DNA of 64,000 nucleotides from Caulobacter sp. BP25 (GTDB lineage: Bacteria > Pseudomonadota > Alphaproteobacteria > Caulobacterales > Caulobacteraceae): NCBI RefSeq assembly GCF_002737755.1, contig NZ_PEGH01000004.1, positions 1-64,000 of the forward strand, written 5' to 3'. The notes beneath the pieces were generated by a model that worked only from the letters and a program-made list of their open reading frames with translations, did no database searches and was not told the DNA's origin. The translations under genes were made by a program, and so were the position numbers. Positions 25,111 through 35,910 of this stretch are shown one piece after another. The number at the start of each line of letters is the position of its first letter. Within the stretch, counting starts at the first letter, position 1.

Positions 25111-28011
25111 TTGACGAACCGTAAGCTGGCCCTGGTCGGCCTTCTGGGATGCGTCGCCGCGGGCGCTGCACAAGGCCAGGACATCAAGCCCGTTGCCGCC
25201 GCTCGCGAGCCCGCCAAGCCTCCCGCCCCCGCCTCGGCCGCGCGGGCGCCGCAGACGTCCACGCCCGCCGCCAGGCCAGCCCCAGCGGCCGAGCCGGACG
25301 ACACCGAGGTCGAGGCCATCACCATCACCGCCAGCGGCAAGCCCTATGGCGCGGTGCTGGGCGATATTCCGCCGGAACAGACCCTAACCGCCGCCGACGT
25401 GCGCGCGTTCGGCGTCTCATCCATGGAAGACCTGCTGACCGAGCTGACGCCGCAGACGACCAGCGGTCTCGGCGGCGCCCCCGTCGTGCTTCTGAACGGG
25501 CGACGCATCTCCGGCCAGGGCGAGATCCGCGACATCCCGACCGAGGCGATCCAGCGCGTTGAGGTCCTGCCCGAGGAGGTGGCGCTCAAGTACGGCTACG
25601 CCGCCGACCAGAAGGTCGTGAACATCGTGCTGCGCCAGCGCTTCCGCGCGTCGACCGTCGACGCCACGGTCGGCGGCTCGACGGAAGGCGGCCAGACCAG
25701 CCAACAGCTCAACTGGAGCCAGCTGCGCCTGAACCGCGAAGGCCGCACCAATCTCGCCATCAAGATCCAGAACAGCGACCAGCTGCTTGAAAGCGACCGG
25801 GACCTGGTCAGTCGCTCAAACAGTGGCCTCTACGACTTTACGGGTAATATCGCCTCGACCACGGGCGGTCAGCTGACAGCTCTGAGCGCCCTGGCCGGCG
25901 CATCGGTCACGGTCGCCGGCGTCCCCACCTCGGCCGCCACAGCGGCGCCCAGTCTGGCGGCCTTCCAGCCCACTGCGGGCCGGGCCAACATCAGCGACAT
26001 CACCGACGACCGGACCCTGCTGCCGCGCAATCGGCAGCTGTCGATCAACAGCGTCACCAACCGCTACATCCTCGACAATGTGTCGGCGACGCTGAACCTG
26101 GGCCTGACCGCGTCGCAGAGCGACGCCCTGCTCGGCCCTGCTCGGGCGCGCCTTGTGATCCCGGCGGCCGACCCGTTCTCTCCGTTCGGCCAGGACGTGC
26201 TCCTCTATCGCTATCTGGGCGACCAGGACGCCTTGGGCCAGACGACGCGCAACCTCGCGGGGCACGCCGGTTTCACCCTGAACCGCGACACCGAGACCCT
26301 ACGGATGTCGCTGACCGGCAACTACGACCACGCGATCAACAAGACTGAGACCGATCGCAGCGTCGACATCACCGGGCCCCAGGCGCGCCTGACCGCGCTG
26401 GACCCGACGTTCAATCCGTTCGCGCCGCTGACCGGCCTCTCCGTCAACGCCGACCGCGCCCGCTCGACCACCGACAGTGGCGATCTGGAGTTCGTCGCCA
26501 ACGGCGCCCTTGCCAAGCTGAAGGCCGGCGATCTGTCGACCACGCTGAAGCTCGGGGTCAGCGGCTCGCGCCTGGAGGCGACCTCGCGTCGCTCCGGCGT
26601 GGAGAGCGATAGCGAGCTATCGCGCGGCGACGCCAATGCCCAGGTCAGCTTCGACCTGCCGCTGGCCAGCCGCCGAAAGGGCGTGCGGGCCGGGATCGGC
26701 GATCTGTCGACCAACCTGAACCTCGCCGTCCGCTCGGTGTCGGACTTCGGCAGCCTGACGACGATCGGCGGCGGCGCGACCTGGTCGCCGGTCAAGCCGG
26801 TCAGCTTCATCGTCTCAGCGACGCGCCAGGAGAACGCCCCCAGCATCAGCCAGTTGGGCAATCCGCTAATTACGACGCCCAACGCCCAGGTCTTCGACTA
26901 TGTGCGCGGCCAAAGCGTCGACGTCACCCGGATCACCGGCGGCAACCCTGACCTTCGGGCCGAGACCCGCAACGTCCTGCGCTTCGGCGCGACCTACAAG
27001 CCGCAGAACATCCAGGGCCTGACCCTGACCGCCAACTACAGCCGCGTGCGGATCGACAACCCGGTCGCCAGTTTCCCGGCGGCCACCGCAGCCGTCGAGG
27101 CAGCCTTCCCCGAACGCTTCACGCGCGACGCCGACGGCGTGCTCACCCGGATCGACACCCGGCCCGTCAACTTCGCCAAGCGCGAGAGCGAGCAGATTCG
27201 TTGGGGTTTCAACTTTTCACGGCAGATCGGCGCCGCGCCGCCGCCCCAGCCCGGCGACGTCCGGCAGCGCTTGGGCGGAGACCTGGCTGCGCGTCCCAGC
27301 GCCGAGGCGACTGATCGGCCTCAAGCCCCGACGACCGACACGCCATCCGATCCCAACGCCCTGCAGCAGCAAACCCAGGCCCCGGCGGTCGGCGACACGG
27401 TTCCGCGCCCAGGCTTGGACGGCGGCGGGAGCGGCGATAGCGCGCGGAGTCCCGGTGGCGGACAGGGCTTCGGCGGACAGGGCTTCGGCGGCGGCCGGGG
27501 CGGCGGCGGCGGCAATCCGCGCGCCACCCGCCTGCAGCTGGCGCTTTTTCACACCCTTCACCTGAAGGAGCAGGTCACGATCGCCGACGGGGTTCCTGTC
27601 CTCGACCTCCTGGGCGGCGACGTGATCGGATCGGGCGGCGGCCAGGCGCGCAACGAGATCGAGGCCCAGGCCGGCATCACCCGCTATGGTCTCGGCGCAC
27701 GCCTGACGGCCAACTGGAAAAGCGGCACACACGTCGACAGCGGCGCGGGCGGCGCCACGACGGACCTCGACTTCTCCAGCCTGGCCACCGTCAACCTGCG
27801 CCTATTCGCCAATCTCGGCGTCCGCCGCGAGCTGGTCGCCAAGTATCCGGTCCTCCGCGGAACCCGCCTGACTTTGGCCGTCAACAACCTGTTCGACGAC
27901 AAGCAGACGGTGCGCGACGCCACCGGCGTGATCCCCGTGACCTACCAGCCGGACTACCTGGATCCGCGCGGCCGGGTGGTGCAGTTCAGCGTGCGCAAAC
28001 TGCTGTTCTGA
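25111..28011 (+). CDS. atypical TonB-dependent receptor with a glycine-rich insert, 966 aa
   Basis: An N-terminal signal (LALVGLLGCVAAGAAQG), a Pro/Ala-rich linker, and a plug domain (SSMEDLLTELTPQTTSGLG, VVLLNGRRISGQGEI, VEVLPEEVALKYGYAADQKV) lead into a long barrel ending VVQFSVRKLLF. Near residues 710-810 there is a low-complexity segment with many Gly, Pro and Gln residues (GQGFGGQGFGGG) that is unusual inside a barrel. I start at TTG 25111, which has GGAG about eight bases upstream; TTG 25090 is the alternative. It lies between the GH15 gene and otsB, so a glucan or disaccharide ligand is plausible but unproven. Confidence 0.82.
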   Translation: MTNRKLALVGLLGCVAAGAAQGQDIKPVAAAREPAKPPAPASAARAPQTSTPAARPAPAAEPDDTEVEAITITASGKPYGAVLGDIPPEQTLTAADVRAFGVSSMEDLLTELTPQTTSGLGGAPVVLLNGRRISGQGEIRDIPTEAIQRVEVLPEEVALKYGYAADQKVVNIVLRQRFRASTVDATVGGSTEGGQTSQQLNWSQLRLNREGRTNLAIKIQNSDQLLESDRDLVSRSNSGLYDFTGNIASTTGGQLTALSALAGASVTVAGVPTSAATAAPSLAAFQPTAGRANISDITDDRTLLPRNRQLSINSVTNRYILDNVSATLNLGLTASQSDALLGPARARLVIPAADPFSPFGQDVLLYRYLGDQDALGQTTRNLAGHAGFTLNRDTETLRMSLTGNYDHAINKTETDRSVDITGPQARLTALDPTFNPFAPLTGLSVNADRARSTTDSGDLEFVANGALAKLKAGDLSTTLKLGVSGSRLEATSRRSGVESDSELSRGDANAQVSFDLPLASRRKGVRAGIGDLSTNLNLAVRSVSDFGSLTTIGGGATWSPVKPVSFIVSATRQENAPSISQLGNPLITTPNAQVFDYVRGQSVDVTRITGGNPDLRAETRNVLRFGATYKPQNIQGLTLTANYSRVRIDNPVASFPAATAAVEAAFPERFTRDADGVLTRIDTRPVNFAKRESEQIRWGFNFSRQIGAAPPPQPGDVRQRLGGDLAARPSAEATDRPQAPTTDTPSDPNALQQQTQAPAVGDTVPRPGLDGGGSGDSARSPGGGQGFGGQGFGGGRGGGGGNPRATRLQLALFHTLHLKEQVTIADGVPVLDLLGGDVIGSGGGQARNEIEAQAGITRYGLGARLTANWKSGTHVDSGAGGATTDLDFSSLATVNLRLFANLGVRRELVAKYPVLRGTRLTLAVNNLFDDKQTVRDATGVIPVTYQPDYLDPRGRVVQFSVRKLLF

Positions 28012-28027
28012 CCTTTTCAGTCCAACC

Positions 28028-28146
28028 TCCCCGGCGAATGCCGGGGCCCAGATTTCAGCCCGAGCGTTTGGGGCTGACGCGCCATGGCTCAGCGCTTTCA
28101 AGCTCAGCCTACTGGGTTCGATCTGGGTCCCGGCATTCGCCGGGAA
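28028..28146. repeat. long inverted-repeat intergenic element
   Basis: A 26-base left arm (28028-28053, core CGGCGAATGCCGGGGCCCAG) matches the reverse complement of the right arm (28121-28146) at 24 of 26 positions. Each arm is itself palindromic (CCCGGC-GAAT-GCCGGG). The shape resembles miniature inverted-repeat or REP elements that are common between Caulobacter genes. It lies between the TonB receptor and otsB. Confidence 0.85.
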
Positions 28147-28291
28147 GATCGGGTTGTTTAGGGCTTTGGCGTTCAAGTCCGCCCCCTCACGCCCCCCGCA
28201 CAAACCCGTGAGCTTCCACGCTCCGACGGGATCGAACCCGGCCGCTCGGCGTTCTTGGCCCATGTTGCTTACAGATGAGGGGGTTCTCGTC

Positions 28292-29073
28292 ATGGCCGCG
28301 GCTACGCCGGTCGTGCGGGCGGAGTCCGTGGATTTCTCGCCCCCGCCTTTCAATCTTCCCCGTCGCGCGGCGCTGTTTCTCGACCTCGACGGCACCCTGG
28401 CGCCGATCATGCCGCGCCCCGACGACGTGGGTCCCGACGCTCGCCGCGCGCGCGTAATCGCGCGACTGCGGGAGCGGTTTGAGGATCGCGTGGCCGTGGT
28501 CAGCGGGCGGTCGCTGCCAGACCTCGACCACATACTGGACGGCGGCGTATCGACGATCGCCGCGATCCACGGCCTGGTGCGCCGCACCGCCGGCGGCGGC
28601 GTGGTCGAGCTTCAGCCGGACGCCGGCCTCGAGGACGCCCGCCGCATCCTGGGCGAGCTGGCCGACTGCGAGCGCGGCTTGCTGTTCGAGGATAAGCGCC
28701 TGAGCGTCGCCCTGCACTACCGCAACGCCCCGACCTGCGCCGAGGCCGTCGTTGAGGCGGCCGAGCGCCTATCGCGATCGACGGGACTTGTCCTGCAGCT
28801 GGGCGACATGGTGGCCGAGCTGCGCACGCCCGGCGCCGACAAGGGCTCGGCCGTGGCGACGTTCCTGATGGAGACGCCATTCGAGGGCGCGATCCCGATT
28901 TTCGTGGGCGACGACCTGACCGACGAAGATGGCTTCGGCGCCGCCCGGCGCCTGGGCGGGTTCGGCGTGCTGGTCGGCAAACCCCGCCCGACGCTCGCCC
29001 GCTTCGGTCTGGATGGCCCTGGCGAGGTCCTCGACTGGCTGGAGCGCCTGACGGAAACCAGGGAGAGCGTCGC

Positions 29074-29077
<4 letters not shown>
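28292..29077 (+). CDS. otsB: trehalose-6-phosphate phosphatase
   Basis: A 261-aa HAD-superfamily phosphatase that removes phosphate from trehalose-6-phosphate. Motif I is LFLDLDGTLAPIMPRP (about residue 30), VSGRSLPDL is motif II-like, and GDDLTDEDGF near residue 206 is motif IV. GAGGGGG lies about ten bases before the ATG at 28292, so I prefer it to the longer frame starting at 28154, which includes sequence just past the repeat element. Its stop overlaps the otsA start by four bases. Confidence 0.93.
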
Positions 29078-30557
<1,480 letters not shown>

Positions 30558-30561
<4 letters not shown>

Positions 30562-30932
30562 GCCTTGCCGCCCTCGCCCATCTCCTCGATCAGCTTCTTC
30601 AGCTTGGCGACCTCGTCCGGCTTCAGCGGGCGGTGCTGAGCGAAATGGCTGATCAGGGGCGCGAGCTGACCGTCGAACAGGCGATCAAGCAGGCCCTGGC
30701 TCTCGGCCTGGACATAGGCGCTGCGATCGACGAGCGGCCGATAGCCGTGGCGGCCCTCGGCCCGTTCGGACTTGATGGCTTTCTTCTTCAGCAGGCGATT
30801 GATCAGCGTCTTGACGGTGGCCTCGCCCCAGGTCTGCGCGGCGCCGACCTCGGCGACCAGTTCATCGGCCGACAGCGGCGCGCGGCGCCAGAGCGCTTCC
30901 ATGACGTGAGCTTCGGCGGCGGTGATGTGCAT
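30558..30932 (-). CDS. BlaI/MecI/CopY-family transcriptional repressor
   Basis: The 124-aa protein is a small winged-helix repressor (ITAAEAHVMEALWRRAPLSA, TWGEATVKTLINRLLKKKAI, EGRHGYRPLVDRSAYVQ) with a C-terminal dimerisation part. Relatives bind TACA-type palindromes and lose activity on proteolysis by a BlaR partner, or on metal binding in CopY; no BlaR-type gene is adjacent. I start at 30932; the longer frame to 30986 crosses a likely operator (30938-30949). Its stop overlaps the convergent otsA stop by four bases. Confidence 0.9.
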
Positions 30933-30937
30933 GGCGC

Positions 30938-30949
30938 TTACGTCCGTAA
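30938..30949. promoter_or_regulatory. palindromic candidate operator next to the BlaI-type repressor
   Basis: TTACGTCCGTAA is a perfect 5-bp inverted repeat around TC, six bases upstream of the repressor's ATG. BlaI-family proteins bind TAC-N4-GTA-like palindromes, so this is a reasonable autoregulatory site. Confidence 0.55.
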
Positions 30950-31040
30950 TTCTCGGCGACGCTATACGCGCTGTCGCCAGTGTCAAGCCGTGCGCGGCTG
31001 GTCCCCTTTCGCCGCTGGAGCTTCACCGCCTCATTGTCAA

Positions 31041-31055
31041 TGACACCGGTTTCCA
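31041..31055 (+). promoter_or_regulatory. hexuronate-type operator before the hydratase/transporter pair
   Basis: TGACACCGGTTTCCA differs at one base from the operator TGACACCGGTTACCA found before uxaC and uxaA. It lies about 60 bases upstream of the GTG start at 31117. Confidence 0.75.
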
Positions 31056-31116
31056 CTAGACACTTCGCAAACCCGCCAAGTCGGGATTGAGCCGAATTCT
31101 AGGGAGGATCCACGGC

Positions 31117-31941
31117 GTGACCGTTTCTGAGGCCCATAGCGAGGCGTTCGCCCCCGAGGCCATTGCTCCCCAGTTCGTAAAGGCCCGTCAGGAAGGGGTT
31201 TCAGTGCCCGGCTATCCGGGTGACGTGATTCCCGCGACCATGGCCGACGGCTACGCGGTGCAGGACATCGCCATCGACCTGTGGCCCGACGAACTGGTCG
31301 GCTGGAAGGTGGGCCTTGTGCCGCCGCAGCACCGCGAACGCCTGGGCGCCGAACGCCTGGCCGGCTGCATCTTCAAGTCCAAGGTCCAGCAGGCAAATAC
31401 CGACGGTCAGCCCAACGCGTTTCGCGCCATCGAGGGCGGCTTCTGCGCCGTCGAGGCCGAGTTCATCATCCGCCTGGGCCAGGACGCTCCGGCCGACAAA
31501 ACCCAATGGACCGCCGAGGAAGCCGCCGACTATGTGGGCGAGCTCCTGGTCGGCGTTGAGATCGCGGGCAGCCCGCTGAAGACCATCAACGCCCTGGGCC
31601 CGACGGTCGTGGCCTCGGACTTCGGCAACAATGATGGTCAGATCATTGGTCAGGCCATTTCCAACTGGCGCGACATCGCCTGGGAGGATATGCCCGTCGA
31701 GACCATCATCAACGGCAAGTCGGTGGGCACGGCCACTGCGGCGACCATTCCAGGCTCGCCGCTGGCGGCGCTGGCCTTCCTGCTGGGCGTGGTCGCCGCG
31801 CGCGGCAAGCCCCTAAAGAAGGGCATGATCGTCACGACCGGCGCCACCACCGGCATCCATGACGTGGCCGCCGGTGATGTCGCCCACATCAGTTTTGGAC
31901 CGTTTGGTAGCGTCGATTGCGTCGCTGTTCCGGCCAAATAG
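31117..31941 (+). CDS. 2-keto-4-pentenoate hydratase/FAH-superfamily protein
   Basis: A 274-aa protein of the MhpD/fumarylacetoacetate-hydrolase-like group. Typical parts: GYAVQDIAIDLWPDELVGWKVG, GGFCAVEAEFIIRLGQDAP (metal-binding Glu pair), LLVGVEIAGSPLKTINALGP, and MIVTTGATTGIHDVAAGD near the C-terminus. The GTG at 31117 has AGGGAGG upstream. The reaction is unknown: the family hydrates 2-keto-4-enoates or acts on related 2-keto acids. Its operator matches those of the hexuronate genes, and the next gene is a hexuronate-type transporter, so a role in sugar-acid use is likely. Confidence 0.8.
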   Translation: MTVSEAHSEAFAPEAIAPQFVKARQEGVSVPGYPGDVIPATMADGYAVQDIAIDLWPDELVGWKVGLVPPQHRERLGAERLAGCIFKSKVQQANTDGQPNAFRAIEGGFCAVEAEFIIRLGQDAPADKTQWTAEEAADYVGELLVGVEIAGSPLKTINALGPTVVASDFGNNDGQIIGQAISNWRDIAWEDMPVETIINGKSVGTATAATIPGSPLAALAFLLGVVAARGKPLKKGMIVTTGATTGIHDVAAGDVAHISFGPFGSVDCVAVPAK

Positions 31942-31974
31942 AAAAAATAGAAGCCAGGGAAGGAGAACGTGTCG

Positions 31975-33249
31975 ATGGATATTCCAAAGCCGCCAGAGCC
32001 GTCGGAAAAGATCGGCCGATACCGCTGGGTGATCGTCACCCTGCTGTTCTTTGCGATGGTCATCAACTACGTTGATCGTCAGACGATCGGCTTCCTGAAG
32101 CACGACCTCTCCCTGGAGTTTGGTTGGAGCGAAAAAGACTACGCCGACCTCGTCTTCTATTTTCAGCTCTCCTACGCCGTGGCCTACCTCGTCTGGGGTA
32201 AGATCATGGACAAGATCGGGGCCCGCTGGGGCTTCGGCATCGCCTTCCTGATCTGGCAAGTCGCTCACATCGCCCACGCCGGCGCGCGCGGCCTGACTGG
32301 CTTTATCATCGCCCGCATGGCCCTGGGCGTCGGCGAAGCCGGCGGCTTCCCGGGCGGTATCAAGGCCGTGACCGAGTGGTTCCCCAAGAAGGAACGCGCC
32401 TTCGCCACCGGCATCTTCAACGCCGGCACCAACATCGGCGCGATCGTGACCCCCCTGGTGGTTCCCGCGATCGTGCTGACGTGGGGCTGGCAGATGGCCT
32501 TCATCGTCACCGGCGTGGCGGGTCTGATCTGGCTGCCGATCTGGCTTCTGATCTATCGCAACCCGCGCGAGACCAAGAACCTCTCGGCCGCTGAACTGGC
32601 CCACATCGAGCAGGATCCGGCCGATCCGGTCGAGAAGATCGCCTGGACCAAGCTGCTGACCAAGCGCGAGACCTGGGCCTACGCCCTGGGCAAATTCCTG
32701 ATCGACCCGATCTGGTGGATGTTCCTGTTCTGGCTGCCGGACTTCCTGGGCAAGCGCTATGGCCTGGATCTCAAGACCTTCGGCCCGCCGATCGTCGCCA
32801 TCTATCTGCTGTCGGACGTCGGCAGCGTCGGCGGCGGCTGGCTGTCCTCGCGGCTGCTGAAAAACGGCGCCTCGATCAACAAGGCCCGCAAGCTGACCAT
32901 GCTGGTCTGCGCCCTGCTGGCCGTGCCGGTGATGTTCGCCTCCTACGCGGACTCCGTCTGGCTGGCCGTGCTGATCATCGGCGTCGCCACCGCCGCCCAC
33001 CAGGGCTTCTCGGCCAATCTCTACACCCTGCCCTCGGACGTGTTCCCGCGCGGCGCCGTCGGCTCGGTCGTCGGCATTGGCGGCATGCTGGGCGCCTTTG
33101 GCGGCATGGTGTTCTCGAAGTACATCGGCGGCGTGCTGGAGAGCATCGGCACCTACACGCCGATCTTCATCGTCGCCGGCAGCGCCTATCTGATCGCCCT
33201 TCTGGTCGTCCACCTGCTGACGCCCAAGATGGAGCCGGTGAAGATCTAG
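31975..33249 (+). CDS. MFS transporter of the hexuronate (ExuT) type
   Basis: A 424-aa, 12-helix anion:cation symporter family member. It begins YRWVIVTLLFFAMVINYVDRQT, the ExuT/GudP-type first helix, followed by LSYAVAYLVWGKIMDKIGAR, ARMALGVGEAGGFPGGIKAV, FNAGTNIGAIVTPLVVPAIV and later GSVVGIGGMLGAFGGMVFSK. It would import glucuronate or galacturonate with protons. The ATG at 31975 is nine bases from AGGAG (31961-31965); a GTG at 31969 is too close. It follows the hydratase by 33 bases and shares its operator. Confidence 0.88.
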   Translation: MDIPKPPEPSEKIGRYRWVIVTLLFFAMVINYVDRQTIGFLKHDLSLEFGWSEKDYADLVFYFQLSYAVAYLVWGKIMDKIGARWGFGIAFLIWQVAHIAHAGARGLTGFIIARMALGVGEAGGFPGGIKAVTEWFPKKERAFATGIFNAGTNIGAIVTPLVVPAIVLTWGWQMAFIVTGVAGLIWLPIWLLIYRNPRETKNLSAAELAHIEQDPADPVEKIAWTKLLTKRETWAYALGKFLIDPIWWMFLFWLPDFLGKRYGLDLKTFGPPIVAIYLLSDVGSVGGGWLSSRLLKNGASINKARKLTMLVCALLAVPVMFASYADSVWLAVLIIGVATAAHQGFSANLYTLPSDVFPRGAVGSVVGIGGMLGAFGGMVFSKYIGGVLESIGTYTPIFIVAGSAYLIALLVVHLLTPKMEPVKI

Positions 33250-33296
33250 AGCGCGTTAGGTTTAAGTGTGAGCGGTTAGACCGCTCGAACGCGCTC
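33249..33296. repeat. nested hairpin after the transporter gene
   Basis: Outer arms GAGCGCGTT (33249-33257) and AACGCGCTC (33288-33296) enclose a second hairpin GAGCGGT-TAG-ACCGCTC. It begins at the stop codon. It looks like a REP-type or processing structure rather than a terminator. Confidence 0.7.
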
Positions 33297-33331
33297 AGAG
33301 AAATAAGCCGCGCTTCACGCGAAAGCGATCT

Positions 33332-33359
33332 GGGCCGGGGAGCAATCCCCGGCCCTTTT
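33332..33359 (+). terminator. rho-independent terminator of the transporter operon
   Basis: Perfect 9-bp stem GGGCCGGGG (33332-33340) and CCCCGGCCC (33347-33355), loop AGCAAT, then TTTT. It separates the transporter from the oxidoreductase at 33376. Confidence 0.9.
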
Positions 33360-33375
33360 CGTTTACAGCTTCGCC

Positions 33376-34419
33376 ATGCCCCACTCGCGCATCCTCAACG
33401 TCGCCCTGGTCGGATACGGCTATGTCGGCAAGATCTTCCACGCCCCGCTGATCGCCGCCACGCCGGGCTTGAGCCTAGCCACCGTGGTCTCGAGCGACCC
33501 CGCCAAGGTGGCCGCCGACCATCCGGACGTCCGCGTCGTCGCCGAGCTCGAAAGCGCTCTCGCCGATCCAGCCATCGACCTCGTGGTCATCGCCACGCCC
33601 AACGCCCTGCACGCCCCCCAGGCGATCGCCGCGCTGGAGGCCGGCAAGGCGGTGGTGGTCGACAAGCCCCTCGCCCTGACCGCCGCAGAAGCCAGGACCA
33701 TGACCGAGGCGGCCGCCCGGGCCGGAGCCCTGCTGACGGCGTTTCACAATCGCCGCTGGGATAGCGACTTCCTGACCCTCAAGCGTCTGATCGCCGAGGG
33801 AACTTTGGGCCAGATCGCCCAGTACGAGAGCCACTTCGATCGCTTCCGCCCGGTCGTCCGCGACCGCTGGCGCGAGCGATCGGGTCCGGGCGCCGGCGTC
33901 TGGATGGACCTGGGCCCGCATCTGCTGGACCAGGCGCTCATATTGTTCGGCGAACCGCTGGCGATCGCCGCCGACATCGGAATTCAGCGACCCGGCGCGG
34001 GCGCCGACGACTATTTCCATGTGACGCTGCGCTATCCGACCTTGCGCGTCATCCTGCGCGCCAGCCTGCTGACCGCCGCCAGCGACCTGCGCCTAGCCGT
34101 CCACGGAACCGCCGGCAGCTTCCTCAAGCACGGCCTGGATCCGCAGGAGGCGCAATTGAAGGCCGGCATGATCCCCGGCGCGCCCGGCTATGGCCGCGAC
34201 AGCCGCCACGGGGTGCTGACCACGGTCGAGAACGACGTCCAGGCCCACACCGATGTGAGCCCCGAGCCGTCGGACTACCGCGCCTTCTACGCCAGCGTCC
34301 GCGACGCCATCATCACCGGCGCGCCCTCGCCCGTGCCTATCGAGCAAGCTCTGCGGGTGATGGAGCTGATGGAGCTGGCGCGGACGGCCAGTGATCTTCG
34401 CCGCGAGGTCGCAATATAG
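33376..34419 (+). CDS. Gfo/Idh/MocA-family NAD(P)-dependent oxidoreductase
   Basis: A 347-aa dehydrogenase. The Rossmann fold opens VALVGYGYVGKIFHAPLI, followed by IDLVVIATPNALHAPQA and the EKP-like KAVVVDKPLALTAAEA (with D for E), then FHNRRWDSDFLTLKRLI and GVWMDLGPHLLDQAL typical of the C-terminal domain. The family oxidises sugars or inositols; the substrate cannot be read. It has its own transcription unit after a strong terminator. Confidence 0.9.
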   Translation: MPHSRILNVALVGYGYVGKIFHAPLIAATPGLSLATVVSSDPAKVAADHPDVRVVAELESALADPAIDLVVIATPNALHAPQAIAALEAGKAVVVDKPLALTAAEARTMTEAAARAGALLTAFHNRRWDSDFLTLKRLIAEGTLGQIAQYESHFDRFRPVVRDRWRERSGPGAGVWMDLGPHLLDQALILFGEPLAIAADIGIQRPGAGADDYFHVTLRYPTLRVILRASLLTAASDLRLAVHGTAGSFLKHGLDPQEAQLKAGMIPGAPGYGRDSRHGVLTTVENDVQAHTDVSPEPSDYRAFYASVRDAIITGAPSPVPIEQALRVMELMELARTASDLRREVAI

Positions 34420-34624
34420 GCGCCAAGGCCGCGATCTCCGACGTCTCGGGGCTTCCGCCGCGACCACGATCGAAGATCATTTTCGACTTGGACTTGAGCC
34501 CATGGCCAAGCCCCCCCAGATCATTAGAAGGCCCATAGTCACCGGGGGTGGATTGGCCGGGGCGCAACGAATCCGGCTGCAAGGCTCTTTCCCCCTCCCC
34601 CCACAACCGTCCTAGGCTCTCCCG

Positions 34625-35860
34625 ATGCGCTCCACCATCCTCACCGCCTCCGCCGCCCTCGCCGCCGCCCTGGCCGCCTGCGGCCCAGCGCCCGCTCAAC
34701 CGCCCGCGCCCGGCCAGACCGGCGCGCCCGTCGAGACTCGGTCGCCGAACTCGCCCGACCAAAAGCCGGCCTTCGCCAACCAGACCCGCGCGCCGGGCCT
34801 GAACTCGAACACCACGGGCCAGTACCAGGTGCTGGCCAGCGGCCTCGAGCACCCGTGGGGCCTGGCCTTCCTGCCCTCCGGCGAGATCCTGGTGACCGAG
34901 CGGGCCGGACGCCTGCGGGTCCTGTCCAAGGACGGAAAGCTCTCGCCCGCCGTCGCCGGCCTGCCGGCCGTGTTCGCCTCGGGCCAAGGCGGCCTTCTGG
35001 ACGTGATCCTGGACCCGGCTTACGCGACCAATGGCCTGATCTACTGGAGCTATGCCGAGGCCGATGGCGGGGTGAACGGCACGACCGTGGCGCGCGGCAA
35101 GCTGGCGCTGGGCGCCGCGCCACGGCTGGAGAACGTCCAGGTCATCTGGCGCCAGGCGCCGAAGATGGACAGCGCCCTGCACTTTGGCGGTCGCCTGGCT
35201 TTCGCGCCCGATGGCAAGCTCTTCATCACCACCGGCGAGCGCTCGATGTTGGCCGGCCGCGTGCAGTCCCAGAACCTGGACTCCACCCTGGGCAAGGTCG
35301 TCCGGATCAACGCCGACGGCTCGATCCCCGCCGACAACCCGTTCGCGAAGACCCCGAACGCCAAGCCCGAGATCTGGTCGCTAGGCCATCGCAACATCCA
35401 GGCCGCAGCCTTGGATCCCTCGGGCCAGCTTTGGACCGTCGAGCACGGCGCGCGGGGCGGCGACGAGTTGAACCGCCCCGAGCCCGGCAAGAACTATGGC
35501 TGGCCCGTCGCCACCTATGGCGAGGAGTATTCCGGCAGGACGATCGGCGAAGGGATCACCGGCAAGGAGGGCTTGGAGCAACCGGTCTACTACTGGGATC
35601 CTGTGATCGCTCCGTCGGGCATGGCCTTCTATGAGGCCAGCCTGTTTCCAGGCCTGAAGGGCAGCCTGCTGATCGGCTCGCTGCGCGAACAGCACGTCGA
35701 TCGCCTGGTGCTGAAGGACGGCAAGGTCGTGGGCGAGGAACGCCTGTTCACCGACATCGGCGGCCGCGTCCGCGACGTGCGGGTCGGCCCGGAGGGCGCG
35801 ATCTACGTCGTGACTGACGAGGATGATGGCAAGCTGATCAAGATCACGCCCAAGCGGTAA
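34625..35860 (+). CDS. PQQ-type soluble aldose sugar dehydrogenase, lipoprotein
   Basis: A 411-aa six-bladed beta-propeller with lipobox LAAC (Cys20), so it is probably tethered in the periplasm or outer membrane. Family motifs: [71 protein letters not shown], and [20 protein letters not shown], which are shared with E. coli YliI and soluble glucose dehydrogenases. It would oxidise aldoses using PQQ; no PQQ-synthesis genes are in the window. Confidence 0.9.
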   Translation: MRSTILTASAALAAALAACGPAPAQPPAPGQTGAPVETRSPNSPDQKPAFANQTRAPGLNSNTTGQYQVLASGLEHPWGLAFLPSGEILVTERAGRLRVLSKDGKLSPAVAGLPAVFASGQGGLLDVILDPAYATNGLIYWSYAEADGGVNGTTVARGKLALGAAPRLENVQVIWRQAPKMDSALHFGGRLAFAPDGKLFITTGERSMLAGRVQSQNLDSTLGKVVRINADGSIPADNPFAKTPNAKPEIWSLGHRNIQAAALDPSGQLWTVEHGARGGDELNRPEPGKNYGWPVATYGEEYSGRTIGEGITGKEGLEQPVYYWDPVIAPSGMAFYEASLFPGLKGSLLIGSLREQHVDRLVLKDGKVVGEERLFTDIGGRVRDVRVGPEGAIYVVTDEDDGKLIKITPKR

Positions 35861-35873
35861 ACCTGAAAAGAAA

Positions 35874-35899
35874 GCGGGCGCACCCCAGGGCGCGCCCGC
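35874..35899 (-). terminator. hairpin terminator for the TonB receptor gene
   Basis: Arms GCGGGCGC (35874-35881) and GCGCCCGC (35892-35899) lie between two convergent genes. The minus-strand side continues into TTTCTTTTC, fitting termination of the 35911-38790 gene. Confidence 0.7.
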
Positions 35900-35910
35900 G
35901 AGGCTCCAGC

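Noticed and set aside
23113..25173. Minus-strand frame covering the GH15 gene
   Set aside because: The plus-strand frame has clear GH15 motifs (WDYRYCWLRD and LLSEDIGF), while the minus frame shows no domain.
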